A DNA stretch of 64,000 nucleotides from Rhodanobacter thiooxydans (GCF_030291135.1 NZ_CP127409.1:2852001-2916000), one strand, 5' to 3'. Shown: positions 1 to 8,938, numbered from the stretch's first letter. Translations and numbers: made by a program. Notes: generated by a model from the letters alone, not told the origin.

Positions 1-2127
1 CGGCGCGGTGAGCAGCGCGGCCACGCGGCGGCCCAGGCGGTCGGACGGCGGCACCTCGCGCCGGCCCAGCGGGAACACCAGCGCGCGCAGCAGCCACGCC
101 ACCGGACGCACCGGGAAGTTGCGGATCGCGCCATCCAGCGCGTTCTGGATCAGCCACATGCACTCATGGAAACCCCAGGCCAGGAACGGGCGATCCGCCT
201 CCGGCCGGCCGTTGTCCTCGTACTGCTTGAGCATGCTGCCGGCGATGTACAGGTAGCTCAGCACGTCGCCCAGGCGTGCGGAAAGTTTTTCCTTGAACTT
301 CAGCTTGCCGCCGAGCACACCCATGAACACGTCGGCGCACAACGCCAGCGCCGCGGAGTAGCGGTTCAACTTGCGGTAGTAACGACGCGTATAGGCATCG
401 CCGGCAGTCTCGCCAATGCGCGACCCGGCCAGTCCCATCGCGAAGCTGCGCACCGCGTTGGAGATGCCGAAGCCGATGTGGCCGAACAGCAGCCGGTCGA
501 ACGTCTTCAGCTGCTCGCCGCGGTCGGCGATCGACAACGCCTGCATTTCCTTCAGCACGTAGGGATGGCAGCGGATCGCGCCCTGGCCGAAGATCATCAG
601 GCTGCGCGTCATGATGTTGGCGCCCTCCACCGTGATCGCGATCGGCACCGCCGACCAGCCACGCCCGGCGTAGTTCTTCGGACCCAGCTGCACCGCCTTG
701 CCGCCGTGTACGTCCATGGTGTCGCTGGCGATCTGCCGCGCCCACTCGGTGGCGTGGTACTTGGCGATCGCCGACGGCACCGCCGGCTTCTCGCCGCGAT
801 CGACCGCCGCCGCCGTGGCGCGCGACAGCGCGGCGGTGGCGTAGGTGAGGCCGCCGATGCGCGCCAGTGCTTCCTCGACGCCCTCGAAGCGGGCCACCGC
901 CAGGCCAAACTGCTTGCGCATGCGCGCGTACGCGCCGGTGGCCAGCGCCGAGGCGCGCATGCCACCGGTGGCGTTGGACGGCAGCGAGATCGCGCGGCCC
1001 ACCGACAGGCATTCGACCAGCATGCGCCAACCGTGGCCGGCCATGTGCGGCCCGCCGATCAGCACCGACAGCGGCGCGAACACGTCCTTGCCGCGCACCG
1101 GCCCGTTCTGGAACGGGATGTTCAGCGGGAAGTGGCGGCGGCCGATCTCCAGCCCCGGCGTCGAGCGCGGCAGTAGCGCCAGCGTGATGCCGAGGTCTTC
1201 CTTGTCGCCTAGCAGGTGCTCCGGGTCGAACATGCGGAAGGCCAGGCCGACCACGGTGGCGACCGGCGCCAGCGTGATATAGCGCTTGTCGAAGCTGAGC
1301 CTGATACCGAGCGTCTCGACACCGTCGACGATCTGCTTGCAAACGATGCCGACGTCGGGGATCGAGGTGGCGTCGGAACCGGCGTATGGGCCGGTCAGCG
1401 CGAAACAGGGAATCTCCTCGCCCACCGCCAGGCGCGGCAGGTAGTGGTTCTTCTGTTCTTCCGAGCCGTAGTGCAAGAGCAGTTCGGCTGGACCCAGCGA
1501 GTTTGGCACGGCCACGGTGGAGGACACCGTCGCCGACATGGTGGACAGTTTCTGCAGCACCGCCGAATGCGCCAGCGCGGAGAACTGCAGGCCGCCGTAC
1601 TGCTTCGGGATGATCATGCCGAAGAAGCGGTTCTTCTTGATGAACGCCCACACGTTCGGCGGCAGGTCAGCCAGCTCGTGGGTGATCTGCCAGTCGTCGA
1701 TCATCGCGCACAGCTGTTCCACCGGGCCGTCCATGAAGGCCTGCTCCTCCACCGAAAGTTCGGGCTTGGGCTGCTTCAGCAGCTCGTGCCAGTCCGGCTT
1801 GCCGGAGAACAGCTCGCCCTCGAAACCGACGGTGCCGGCCTCCAGCGCGGTCTGCTCGGTCTCGGACAGCTTCGGCGTGACCTTGGCGAACAGCTTCAAC
1901 AGCGGCAGGCTGATCTGCTTGCGGCGGAAGTCCACCAGCAGCAGCGGCAGCGCGATTACCAGTTCGACGATCAGCAAAATCACCATTGTCCACGGCGCGT
2001 GCACGATCAGGCCGACCACCAGTGTGGCGACGATGGTGACGATCGCCCAGGTGCGCAGGCTGCTGCGGTGGTAGGCGCAGGCACCGGAGGCAATCAGCGC
2101 CGCCAGCAGGGTCAGTATCACGGACAT
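1..2127 (-). CDS. fadE: Acyl-CoA dehydrogenase FadE (C-terminus beyond window edge)
   Basis: The frame is open from the ATG at 2127 to base 1, giving 709 residues; E. coli FadE has 814, so roughly 100 C-terminal residues lie outside the window. The N-terminus has two or three hydrophobic segments (residues 1-60), the usual membrane-anchoring region of the long FadE-type enzymes. Acyl-CoA dehydrogenase blocks follow, including FGMIIPKQYGGL near residue 165, CFALTGPYAGSDATS near 240 and SVGRAISLPSNATGG near 375. By family knowledge it performs the FAD-dependent first dehydrogenation of fatty-acid beta-oxidation and passes electrons through ETF; etfB, etfA and etf-QO are also in this window. The next gene upstream on the same strand is an alpha/beta hydrolase 9 bases away, so the two are probably co-transcribed. 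Identification is firm. Confidence 0.93.
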   Translation of the reverse strand, partial: MSVILTLLAALIASGACAYHRSSLRTWAIVTIVATLVVGLIVHAPWTMVILLIVELVIALPLLLVDFRRKQISLPLLKLFAKVTPKLSETEQTALEAGTVGFEGELFSGKPDWHELLKQPKPELSVEEQAFMDGPVEQLCAMIDDWQITHELADLPPNVWAFIKKNRFFGMIIPKQYGGLQFSALAHSAVLQKLSTMSATVSSTVAVPNSLGPAELLLHYGSEEQKNHYLPRLAVGEEIPCFALTGPYAGSDATSIPDVGIVCKQIVDGVETLGIRLSFDKRYITLAPVATVVGLAFRMFDPEHLLGDKEDLGITLALLPRSTPGLEIGRRHFPLNIPFQNGPVRGKDVFAPLSVLIGGPHMAGHGWRMLVECLSVGRAISLPSNATGGMRASALATGAYARMRKQFGLAVARFEGVEEALARIGGLTYATAALSRATAAAVDRGEKPAVPSAIAKYHATEWARQIASDTMDVHGGKAVQLGPKNYAGRGWSAVPIAITVEGANIMTRSLMIFGQGAIRCHPYVLKEMQALSIADRGEQLKTFDRLLFGHIGFGISNAVRSFAMGLAGSRIGETAGDAYTRRYYRKLNRYSAALALCADVFMGVLGGKLKFKEKLSARLGDVLSYLYIAGSMLKQYEDNGRPEADRPFLAWGFHECMWLIQNALDGAIRNFPVRPVAWLLRALVFPLGRREVPPSDRLGRRVAALLTAP

Positions 2128-2136
2128 CTCAACACC

Positions 2137-3057
2137 TCATGGCGATGGAGCGGCGCCGGCGACGCGCCGGCTGGCGGGTAATGGAGCAAGACTCTGCACG
2201 AAGCGCACGACTTCGCGCGTGAAGGCATCATTCGCATCGCCCGCCACCATGTGCGTGGCGTGCGGCAACTCGACATGCTGCGCGTGCGGCACCAGCTGCA
2301 GGAATTCGTCGACGGTGGAGCGCGACACCACGTCGCTGCGCGCGCCCGAGAGCAACAGCACGGGCACGTCGATCTTCGTCGCGGCCGCCTGCAGGCGCGG
2401 CTGGTAGCGCTCGCTTTCCTGCACCAGGTCGCCCGCCAGCAGGGCCGGGTCCCAGTGCCAGCGCAAGCGACCGTCGGCACCTTCGCGCAACAGCGGACGC
2501 AGCTGCTGCTCGCTCTTGCGTTCGCGCCGCTGCGGCAGGTAGGCGGCGATCTGCTCGGCCGCGTCGGCGTAGTTCGCGAAGCCGTCCGGGTGCGCCTGCA
2601 TGAAGGCGAGGATGCGTTCCACCCCGGCGGTTTCCCAGCGCGGCGTGATGTCGACCAGCACCAGCGCGCGGAACGGTGCCGGCCGCGTTTCACCGGCCAG
2701 CACGATGCCGAGCAGGCCACCCATCGAGGCGCCGACCAGGATCGGCGGCTGCGGCTGTGCCGCGGCCAGGCGCAGCAGGTCGTCGGCAAACTGGTCCATG
2801 TGGTAACCGCTTGCGGAATCCGCGCCAGCCGCCATCCAGTCGCTCTCGCCGTGGCCACGCGCGTCGAAGGTGACGCAGCGGCAACCTGCCTGCGCCAGCG
2901 CCGCAGCTGCACCGCCCCAAGCGCCGCGGGTCTGGCCGAAACCATGCGCGAACAGCAGCGCCGGGCTGCCGCCGGGGCAACGCGTCTGCACCGCCAGACT
3001 CAGGTCGGCGACGGGGAAGCGACTGCTCGAAGATGAAGCATGGGAATCACTTACCAT
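2137..3057 (-). CDS. Alpha/beta-fold hydrolase
   Basis: A 306-residue alpha/beta hydrolase. The nucleophile elbow is GASMGG (G-x-S-x-G), the oxyanion region FAHGFGQTRGAW lies near residue 38, and a late His in ATHMVAGD fits the catalytic triad. Substrate is unknown; esterase or lipase-like activity on an acyl substrate is plausible because fadE follows directly. I chose the ATG at 3057 over the in-frame ATG at 3081 because a good promoter (TTGACG at 3094-3089, 18-base spacer, CATACT at 3070-3065) places transcription start at about 3057, while the 3081 codon would lie inside the promoter spacer. The mRNA would then be leaderless. The divergent TetR gene at 3198 is the likely regulator. Confidence 0.82.
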   Translation of the reverse strand: MVSDSHASSSSSRFPVADLSLAVQTRCPGGSPALLFAHGFGQTRGAWGGAAAALAQAGCRCVTFDARGHGESDWMAAGADSASGYHMDQFADDLLRLAAAQPQPPILVGASMGGLLGIVLAGETRPAPFRALVLVDITPRWETAGVERILAFMQAHPDGFANYADAAEQIAAYLPQRRERKSEQQLRPLLREGADGRLRWHWDPALLAGDLVQESERYQPRLQAAATKIDVPVLLLSGARSDVVSRSTVDEFLQLVPHAQHVELPHATHMVAGDANDAFTREVVRFVQSLAPLPASRRVAGAAPSP

Positions 3058-3071
3058 ACGGATGAGTATGG
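3054..3071. promoter_or_regulatory. Perfect inverted repeat over the hydrolase promoter; candidate TetR operator
   Basis: CCATAC, six bases, GTATGG: a perfect 6+6 palindrome. It covers the -10 element (CATACT, 3070-3065, minus strand) and the ATG at 3057 of the hydrolase gene. The ten bases TTACCATACG at its left edge (3051-3060) recur at 3185-3194 just before the divergent TetR start. Repression by the neighbouring TetR protein is inferred. Confidence 0.5.
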
Positions 3072-3094
3072 ATTGCTCCATGGAGCGTCGTCAA
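3065..3094 (-). promoter_or_regulatory. Sigma-70-type promoter of hydrolase-fadE unit
   Basis: On the minus strand TTGACG (3094-3089, 5 of 6 consensus) is followed after 18 bases by CATACT (3070-3065, 4 of 6). The expected start site, seven bases downstream, coincides with the ATG at 3057. Confidence 0.5.
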
Positions 3095-3184
3095 CCGTCC
3101 CGCCCCCGATCGCTGCCGAATCCGGAAATACGCCGCTGTTTCAAGCAGATCGGGCGCACCACATTACAAATGCACGGGGGATCG

Positions 3185-3194
3185 TTACCATACG
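3185..3194. promoter_or_regulatory. Second copy of TTACCATACG in the divergent control region
   Basis: An exact repeat of the decamer at 3051-3060, placed four bases before the TetR start codon. It could be an autoregulatory half-site, or the -10 region (TACCAT) of a leaderless transcript. Confidence 0.35.
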
Positions 3195-3197
3195 TGC

Positions 3198-3776
3198 ATG
3201 AATGTCAGTAGCAAGCCAGAACGCACCCGGCTGTCAGCCGAGGATTGGGAACTTGCCGCCCTGCAGATGATTGCCGAACACGGCGTCGGCGCACTGGCCG
3301 TGGAGGCCCTGGCGCGCCAGCTGGGCGTGACCAAGGGCAGTTTCTACTGGCATTTCCGTACCCGTGAAGCCCTGCTGCATGCCGCGCTGGAGCGCTGGGA
3401 GCAGTACGGCGAGCGCGAGGTGCTGGGCCAGATCGAACAGATCAGCGACCCGCGCAAGCGCCTGCCCGAACTGTTCCGCCGCGTCGCGCACGAGCTGCAG
3501 CCGCACCGGGTTTACGCTGCACTGCTGAAGGCGCTGGATCACCCGCAGGTGGTGCCGGTGATGGCGCGCGTGTCGCAGCGGCGTATGGAATTCCTGACCA
3601 CGGCCTACCGCGAGTCCGGCCTGCCGCCGCCGCAGGCCTTGAACCGGGCCCGCCTGACCTATGCCGCCTACGTCGGTTTCCTGCAGCTCAACTTCACCCT
3701 CGGACTGCCGCGGCTGAATCTCGAAGAGTTCGACGCCTATGTCGAGCACATGATCGCGACCCTGATTCCGGCCTGA
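3198..3776 (+). CDS. TetR/AcrR-family transcriptional regulator
   Basis: A 192-residue regulator. Its N-terminal helix-turn-helix has the family pattern: AEHGVGALAVEALARQLGVT, then KGSFYWHFRTREALL (about residues 28-62). The rest is a helical ligand-binding domain with no assignable ligand. It is divergent from the hydrolase-fadE unit with about 140 bases between them, so it probably represses that unit and itself in response to a lipid-like effector; this is inferred from position. No Shine-Dalgarno sequence precedes the ATG. TACCAT at 3186-3191 could be a -10 element six bases before the ATG, so this mRNA may also be leaderless. A strong terminator follows at 3799-3823. Confidence 0.9.
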   Translation: MNVSSKPERTRLSAEDWELAALQMIAEHGVGALAVEALARQLGVTKGSFYWHFRTREALLHAALERWEQYGEREVLGQIEQISDPRKRLPELFRRVAHELQPHRVYAALLKALDHPQVVPVMARVSQRRMEFLTTAYRESGLPPPQALNRARLTYAAYVGFLQLNFTLGLPRLNLEEFDAYVEHMIATLIPA

Positions 3777-3798
3777 GAAAAACCGCGGCAAGTCCTCG

Positions 3799-3823
3799 AA
3801 CGGCGCCATCTGGCGCCGTTTTT
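3799..3823 (+). terminator. Rho-independent terminator after the TetR gene
   Basis: AACGGCGCC, a four-base loop ATCT, GGCGCCGTT, then a run of T. The stem is perfect and sits 23 bases after the TetR stop codon. Confidence 0.85.
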
Positions 3824-3902
3824 GCTGCATCGAACCTTGCAATACCAGTGCACGCAAACTACCGTTTCCGATCACTTTTTCTGAAAGCCTCAAGGGGACA
3901 CG

Positions 3903-5687
3903 ATGGCCAGCAAGCTGGAAGCGCTCGAACAGTGGGTCAACCAGGTGGCGGCGCTGACCCGCCCCGCGCAGATCCACTGGTGCGACGGCTCGGATGCCGA
4001 ATACCAGGCTTTGGTGCAGCAGATGCTGGCCGACGGCACCCTGCTCGAACTGAACCAGCAGACCCATCCGGGTTGCTACCTGCACCGCTCCCACCCCACC
4101 GACGTGGCCCGCGTCGAGCACCTCACCCTGGTCTGCCACCCGAACAAGGAAGACGCCGGCCCGAACAACCACTGGATGGACCCGGCCGAGGCGCACGCGA
4201 AGATCGACGCGCTGTTCGACGGTTGCATGGAAGGTCGCACCCTGTACGTGATCCCGTACTGCATGGGTCCGATCGACTCGCCGCTGGCGCGCTGCGGCGT
4301 GGAGATCACCGACAGCCCGTACGTGGTCGCCAACATGAAGATCATGACCCGCATGGGCGCCGCCGCGCAGGCGCGTATCGAACGTGAAGGCCACTTCGTC
4401 AAGGGTCTGCATTCCAGGGGCGAGCTCGACCCCGAGCGACGCTGGATCATGCACTTCCCGGCCGAGCTGTCGATCAAGTCCTACGGCTCCGGCTACGGCG
4501 GCAACGCGTTGCTCGGCAAGAAATGCCATGCCTTGCGCATCGCGTCGAACCAGGCACGCAGCGAAGGCTGGCTGGCCGAACACATGCTGATCGTCGGCAT
4601 CGAGAACCCGCGGGGCGAGACCCACTACGTCGCCGCCGCGTTCCCGTCCGCCTGCGGCAAGACCAACCTGTCGATGCTGATTCCGCCGGAAGGCTACCTG
4701 CGCGACGGCTGGAAGGTATGGACGGTCGGCGACGACATTTGCTGGATGCGCCCCGGCGCGGATGGACGGCTGTACGCGATCAACCCGGAAGCCGGCTTCT
4801 TCGGCGTGGCGCCGGGCACCAGCGACAGCACCAATCACAACGCGATGCAGAGCATCTCGCACGACACCATCTTCACCAACGTCGCCGTCACCGCCGACAA
4901 CCAGCCGTGGTGGGAAGGCCTGCCCGGCACGCCGGTCACCGACTGGCAGGGCCGTCCGTACGACCCGGCCAATGGCCCGGCCGCGCATCCCAATTCCCGC
5001 TTCACGGTCAGTGCGAAGCAATGCCCGACTTGGTCGGAGATGGCCGAAGCCGCGCAAGGTGTGCCGATCAGCGCGATCGTGTTCGGCGGTCGTCGGCCGT
5101 CGCTGCTGCCGCTGGTGATGGAGGCGCGCGACTGGAGCCACGGCGTGCTGATGGGCGCGGCGATGGGTTCGGAAACCACCGCCGCCGCCACCGGCGCGGT
5201 CGGCGTGCTGCGCCGCGACTCGATGGCGATGAAGCCGTTCTGCGGCTACCACTACGGCGACTACTTCGCGCACTGGCTGTCGTTCGACCGGCCCGGTGTC
5301 AAGTTGCCGAAGGTGTTCCACGTCAACTGGTTCCGCAAGGGCGCCGACGGCAAGTTCCTGTGGCCCGGCTTCGGTGACAACCTGCGCGTGCTGGAATGGA
5401 TGATCGACCGCGCCGAAGGCCGCGTCAGCGGCGTCGAGACGCCGATCGGCATCCTGCCCGGCGAGGGCGAGCTGAAGCTGGACGGACTCAGGCTCGACCG
5501 CGCCCGGCTCGACGAGCTGCTCGACGTGGACCTCGCCGGCTGGCAGGCCGAGCTGTCCGCCATCGGCGAATACCTGGACGGCTTCGCTCCACGCCTGCCC
5601 GAACGCCTGCGCCGGGAACAGCAGCGCGTGGCCGACGCGCTGGATGCCGCCAGCGACCAGCCGCGCCGCGAAGCCGCCGCCTCCTGA
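3903..5687 (+). CDS. pckG: Phosphoenolpyruvate carboxykinase (GTP)
   Basis: A 594-residue enzyme of the GTP-dependent PEPCK family, close to the usual length of about 600. It converts oxaloacetate and GTP to phosphoenolpyruvate in the cytosol, the entry step of gluconeogenesis. The kinase-1a loop FPSACGKTN (residues 247-255) has the reactive Cys251 and phosphate-binding Lys253. GDDICWM (276-282) is the metal/kinase-2 region, and the conserved segment [13 protein letters not shown] lies further on. The start is supported by AAGGGGA seven bases before the ATG. It stands alone between the TetR terminator and the sigma-factor operon. Gluconeogenesis from acetyl-CoA fits the nearby fadE, though co-regulation is not shown. 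Confidence 0.97.
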   Translation: MASKLEALEQWVNQVAALTRPAQIHWCDGSDAEYQALVQQMLADGTLLELNQQTHPGCYLHRSHPTDVARVEHLTLVCHPNKEDAGPNNHWMDPAEAHAKIDALFDGCMEGRTLYVIPYCMGPIDSPLARCGVEITDSPYVVANMKIMTRMGAAAQARIEREGHFVKGLHSRGELDPERRWIMHFPAELSIKSYGSGYGGNALLGKKCHALRIASNQARSEGWLAEHMLIVGIENPRGETHYVAAAFPSACGKTNLSMLIPPEGYLRDGWKVWTVGDDICWMRPGADGRLYAINPEAGFFGVAPGTSDSTNHNAMQSISHDTIFTNVAVTADNQPWWEGLPGTPVTDWQGRPYDPANGPAAHPNSRFTVSAKQCPTWSEMAEAAQGVPISAIVFGGRRPSLLPLVMEARDWSHGVLMGAAMGSETTAAATGAVGVLRRDSMAMKPFCGYHYGDYFAHWLSFDRPGVKLPKVFHVNWFRKGADGKFLWPGFGDNLRVLEWMIDRAEGRVSGVETPIGILPGEGELKLDGLRLDRARLDELLDVDLAGWQAELSAIGEYLDGFAPRLPERLRREQQRVADALDAASDQPRREAAAS

Positions 5688-5804
5688 GGCGATCTTGATG
5701 CGGGCAGGCCGCCACGGCCTGCCCGCACGGCTTCAAACCCTTTCGCGCCACGCCGCATCCAAGCTGGCAAGATGAGCGCCGCCTGTCCTGCCCCTGGAAG
5801 CACC

Positions 5805-6350
5805 ATGTCGCCTGCCTCAGCGGGAGCCAACGACAGCGATGACGTGCGCGCCGCGGCTGCCGGCGACCGCCACGCGTTCCAGCGACTGTACCGGCTGCAC
5901 GTGGGCCGCGTGCACGGCGCGGTGTACCGACTCGCCGGCTACGACCTCGCCCGCGCCGAGGACCTCACCCAGGATGCGTTCGTCCGCGCTTGGCAGAAAC
6001 TGCCCGACTTCCGCCACGAAAGCGCGTTCGGCACCTGGCTGTACCGGCTGGCGGTGAACGTGGCACTGATGGATATCCGCGCCCGCGGCGCCAACCCGGT
6101 CAGCATGCTCGACGACGAACACCTGCCGGATTCCGCCGAAACACCGTTCTGCGCCGCCGAGCGGGAGGAACTGGAACGGGCCGTCGGCAAGCTGCCGCCA
6201 CGCGCGCGCGCCGTGCTGGTGCTGCACGACATCGAAGGCTGGAAGCACGAAGAGATCGCGGCCGAACTGGACATGGCCGTCGGCACCTCGAAAGCGCAAC
6301 TGCACCGCGCCCGCGGCCTGCTGCGCAAGGTATTGGGAGAAAGCGCATGA
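5805..6350 (+). CDS. RNA polymerase sigma factor, ECF subfamily
   Basis: A 181-residue ECF sigma factor. Region 2 spans about residues 10-75 and includes DLTQDAFVRAWQKLPDF, which binds core polymerase and the -10 element. Region 4 spans about 115-170 and includes LPPRARAVLVLHDIEGWKHE with the following helix-turn-helix. The ATG at 5805 has GGAAG four bases upstream; an in-frame ATG at 5772 would add 11 residues without a clear ribosome site. Its stop overlaps the next start as ATGA (6347-6350), so translation is coupled to a membrane protein that is probably its anti-sigma factor. The third gene (6808) is likely part of the regulated output. The inducing stress cannot be read from the sequence. 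Confidence 0.9.
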   Translation: MSPASAGANDSDDVRAAAAGDRHAFQRLYRLHVGRVHGAVYRLAGYDLARAEDLTQDAFVRAWQKLPDFRHESAFGTWLYRLAVNVALMDIRARGANPVSMLDDEHLPDSAETPFCAAEREELERAVGKLPPRARAVLVLHDIEGWKHEEIAAELDMAVGTSKAQLHRARGLLRKVLGESA

Positions 6351-6790
6351 ACGAATTCGAATGGCGCCGCCAGCTGCGCGACCTGCGCCAGCCACTCGCA
6401 CCGCAGCGCGATCTGTGGGCCTCGATCGACGCCGCACTGGACGCCGCCGAACGCACGCAGGCATCCGCGCACGCGCCACGACCGGTGCGCCACCGGCGCG
6501 GGCTGGTCGCCACCGGTCTCGCCGCCTCGCTGCTGCTCGCCGGCGGCATCGGCTGGCGCCTGCTGCACGCACCGACGGCCATACCGGTCGCCGACAACAC
6601 GGCCTCCTCCACCCGCTGGAAGCCGTCCGACCCGCGCCTTGCCGGCGCCGCGATCGAACTGGATGCCGCCCGGATGGAACTGCAGCTGGCACTCCAGCAG
6701 GCACCGGACTCCCCCGCGCTGCAACGCCTGCTCGACCGCACCGAACAGCAACAGGCGCAATTGCGCCAGCTGGCCACCCGGGCCGGCTGA
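6347..6790 (+). CDS. Single-pass membrane protein, candidate anti-sigma factor
   Basis: A 147-residue protein that starts inside the stop of the ECF sigma gene, a layout typical of sigma/anti-sigma pairs. The cytoplasmic N-terminus (about 50 residues) is charged, followed by one hydrophobic segment (GLVATGLAASLLLAGGIG, about residues 52-72) and a periplasmic part ending in a helical, Gln-rich stretch that could form a coiled coil. I see no HxxxCxxC zinc-binding anti-sigma motif, so if it restrains the sigma factor it is not a classical ZAS protein. The function is inferred from gene order and topology only. Confidence 0.7.
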   Translation: MNEFEWRRQLRDLRQPLAPQRDLWASIDAALDAAERTQASAHAPRPVRHRRGLVATGLAASLLLAGGIGWRLLHAPTAIPVADNTASSTRWKPSDPRLAGAAIELDAARMELQLALQQAPDSPALQRLLDRTEQQQAQLRQLATRAG

Positions 6791-6807
6791 TACCACCAGG
6801 AACGACC

Positions 6808-7710
6808 ATGAAAACCACCCGCTACCTTCCCCTGCTGCTGTGCTTGTGCATCGGCCAGGCCCTGGCCGACACGCCGATCCAGCTGCATCACGACGCCACC
6901 CCGACCGCCCGCATCAGCATCGGCAATGTCGCCGGCACGGTGACCGTGACCGCCTGGGATCGCAACGAGGTGCAGGTCAGCGGCCGGCTCGGCGACGGCG
7001 CTAGGCCGCTGGTGATCACTGGCAGCAACGGCGACCTGGCAATCAAGGTGGAACCGCAGGGCGGCTCCGGCTGGTTCAACTGGGGCGGCGACAGCAGGAT
7101 GGCGCCGACCACGCTGGAACTGCGCGTCCCCAAGGCCGCCTCGCTCGACGTCGACGTGGTCAGCGCACCGCTGGTCATCGACGGCATGGAGGGCGGCAGC
7201 ATCCAGGTCAATACGGTTAGTGGCAAGGCTCGTATCAACGCCCGCACGCCCTCGCTGAAGGTGGACAGCGTCAGCGGTGGCATCGAGCAGGCCGGGCACG
7301 CCGGGCAGGCCGAGCTGCAGACCGTCAGCGGCGACATCCTTGCTCCCGCACTGGGCCGCAGCGTCACGCTGCAGACCATCTCCGGCCGGATCCAGGCCCA
7401 CGGCGGGCCATGGCAGAAGCTCACGCTCAGCACGGTATCCGGCGACGTGCAGCTCGGCGGCGCGCTGGCAGCCGCCGGCAGCATCGGCATCGACAGCATG
7501 AGCGGCAATGTGCAGGTTCAGCTGCCCGCCAACACCTCCGCCAGCCTGCACGCCAGCAGCTTCAGCGGCGACCTGCGCAGCGATTTCGGCAACGCGAAGA
7601 AACCCGAGCACGGCCCCGGCAGCTCGCTGGACGTCCACCTCGGCGACGGTGCCGGCAAGATCAGCATCGAGACCTTCAGCGGCGACCTGCGCGTGCGCAA
7701 ACAGGATTGA
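6808..7710 (+). CDS. Exported DUF4097-type beta-repeat protein
   Basis: A 300-residue exported protein with a signal peptide (residues 1-20, cleavage likely after QALA). The mature part is a regular series of short beta units carrying repeated VSG motifs (VNTVSGKA, VDSVSGGI, LQTVSGDI, LSTVSGDV), the pattern of DUF4097 / putative adhesin beta-solenoid proteins. Ribosome and promoter signals fit transcription from the sigma-factor gene, with 17 bases separating it from the anti-sigma candidate. The role is unknown; in this family envelope-associated, stress-induced proteins are common. A bidirectional terminator at 7730-7758 ends the operon. Confidence 0.82.
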   Translation: MKTTRYLPLLLCLCIGQALADTPIQLHHDATPTARISIGNVAGTVTVTAWDRNEVQVSGRLGDGARPLVITGSNGDLAIKVEPQGGSGWFNWGGDSRMAPTTLELRVPKAASLDVDVVSAPLVIDGMEGGSIQVNTVSGKARINARTPSLKVDSVSGGIEQAGHAGQAELQTVSGDILAPALGRSVTLQTISGRIQAHGGPWQKLTLSTVSGDVQLGGALAAAGSIGIDSMSGNVQVQLPANTSASLHASSFSGDLRSDFGNAKKPEHGPGSSLDVHLGDGAGKISIETFSGDLRVRKQD

Positions 7711-7729
7711 ACGTTCTCCTGCGGAACGA

Positions 7730-7758
7730 AAAACGCCGTCGCTAGGCGACGGCGTTTT
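7730..7758. terminator. Bidirectional rho-independent terminator
   Basis: AAAACGCCGTCGC, loop TAG, GCGACGGCGTTTT: a perfect 13-base-pair stem flanked by A and T runs. It serves the converging genes that end at 7710 (+) and 7785 (-). Confidence 0.88.
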
Positions 7759-7784
7759 CATGCATCCGGCTTTTGGAAAACCGG

Positions 7785-8696
7785 TCAGAGATCCTGGTGA
7801 TACTGCACGTACGGCGTACGCGACTGATCCGGCTCCGGACCTGCCGGCGTATTCGCCGGGGTGCCGGACGACCACAGGTTCTGCGCACCGACGCTCAGCG
7901 AGCCGCGCCACGGCAGGCGCCAGGTCACGCCCAGGTCGATGCTGTTCCAGCGCCGGTCGGCGTTGAGACCGCCCGGTATGCCGGCCTGTGGCTGCATCGT
8001 GCGGCCGATCAGCACGCCACTCAGCGGGCCGTGGTCGACGCCGAAGCTCAGCGCCTTCTGGTCCAGCGTGTCCACGCCAAGCAGGTTGCCCGGCAGCAGG
8101 TGGATGCGGCCCACGCTGGCGCCCAGGTCGATGCCGCTCTTGCTGCCCAGGGCCAGCCGGCCATGCGCATTGAGCTGGGCGCTGCTGTCGAAGCTGGACA
8201 ATCCATCCACGCCCGGCGCGGCGCCCGGCAGCACGCGCGGCAGCACGTTGCGCCGATCCGGTGTGGTGTTGGTGCCGACGCTGACGCCGACGCTGTAGCG
8301 ACCGGCGTCGTAGGTGGCGCCCACTTCGCTGCCCTGCACGCGCAGGCCCGGATTCGTCCACGCACGCTCGCTGACTTCCGCATGCGCCTGCAGCCGCGGC
8401 CCCAACCCGTATTCCACGCCGGTCGTCATTACCGTGGAGGCATCCACAACGCGCAGTGCCAGCGGCGCATTCTTGCGCAGGGCCTCCGCACCGGTGCTGC
8501 GATCGGCCTTGAGCGCCAGCAGGCGGCCATCGGCACCGCGCCACAAAGGCACCACCACACCCGGCTCGACCTCGGCGGTCTGATCCGGCGGCTGCGCCAG
8601 CAGGCGCTCCGCCATGCCGTTGTCGCCATCCACAGACTGCCCGGCCGCGGCAAGCGGCAGCAGGAGGATCAGCAGCAGGGCAGGCAGGCGGCGCAT
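7785..8696 (-). CDS. Exported protein of unknown function, probably outer-membrane beta-rich
   Basis: A 303-residue protein with a clear signal peptide (LPALLILLLPLAAAGQS, cleavage about residue 19). After residue 85 it shows alternating polar/hydrophobic short strands (GVEYGLGPRLQAHAEVSER, YSVGVSVGTNTT, SIDLGVTWRLPWRGSLSVG), consistent with antiparallel strands of an outer-membrane barrel. It does not end in the usual C-terminal aromatic residue (it ends HQDL). I do not recognise a family. It is monocistronic, with its own promoter at about 8741-8746 and the shared terminator at 7730-7758. Confidence 0.7.
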   Translation of the reverse strand: MRRLPALLLILLLPLAAAGQSVDGDNGMAERLLAQPPDQTAEVEPGVVVPLWRGADGRLLALKADRSTGAEALRKNAPLALRVVDASTVMTTGVEYGLGPRLQAHAEVSERAWTNPGLRVQGSEVGATYDAGRYSVGVSVGTNTTPDRRNVLPRVLPGAAPGVDGLSSFDSSAQLNAHGRLALGSKSGIDLGASVGRIHLLPGNLLGVDTLDQKALSFGVDHGPLSGVLIGRTMQPQAGIPGGLNADRRWNSIDLGVTWRLPWRGSLSVGAQNLWSSGTPANTPAGPEPDQSRTPYVQYHQDL

Positions 8697-8740
8697 GGCG
8701 ATGGACCGATGACTCGCTCGATGGAGGATACTTGGCCTTC

Positions 8741-8764
8741 AGTATAAACCGTTTTACGTTTTAC
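8741..8764 (-). promoter_or_regulatory. Promoter region with tandem heptamer upstream of the exported protein
   Basis: On the minus strand TATACT (8746-8741) is a good -10 element 45 bases before the start codon. Immediately upstream are two abutting copies of GTAAAAC (8764-8751). The -35 position has no good TTGACA match, so an activator binding the repeats is possible. Confidence 0.4.
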
Positions 8765-8938
8765 TAACACCCCGAGAACCTGTTTCAACGCACAGAATGG
8801 CAGCATCCGATCCTGATTCGGACCACTCCATCCTGCGCGGGTTCCCACCCGGAAAACTGGCGAGGGAGCAGACTTCCACGATATAAAGACACGCCACGTC
8901 GATCCAGCCTGGTCGCCCCGGAAGCAGTCGCAGCCCCA

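Noticed and set aside
3234-5321. A 695-codon open frame antisense to pckG
   Set aside because: It is a composition-driven shadow in GC-rich DNA; the translated product is His/Arg/Gln-rich with no motif, and it also runs through the TetR gene and its terminator.
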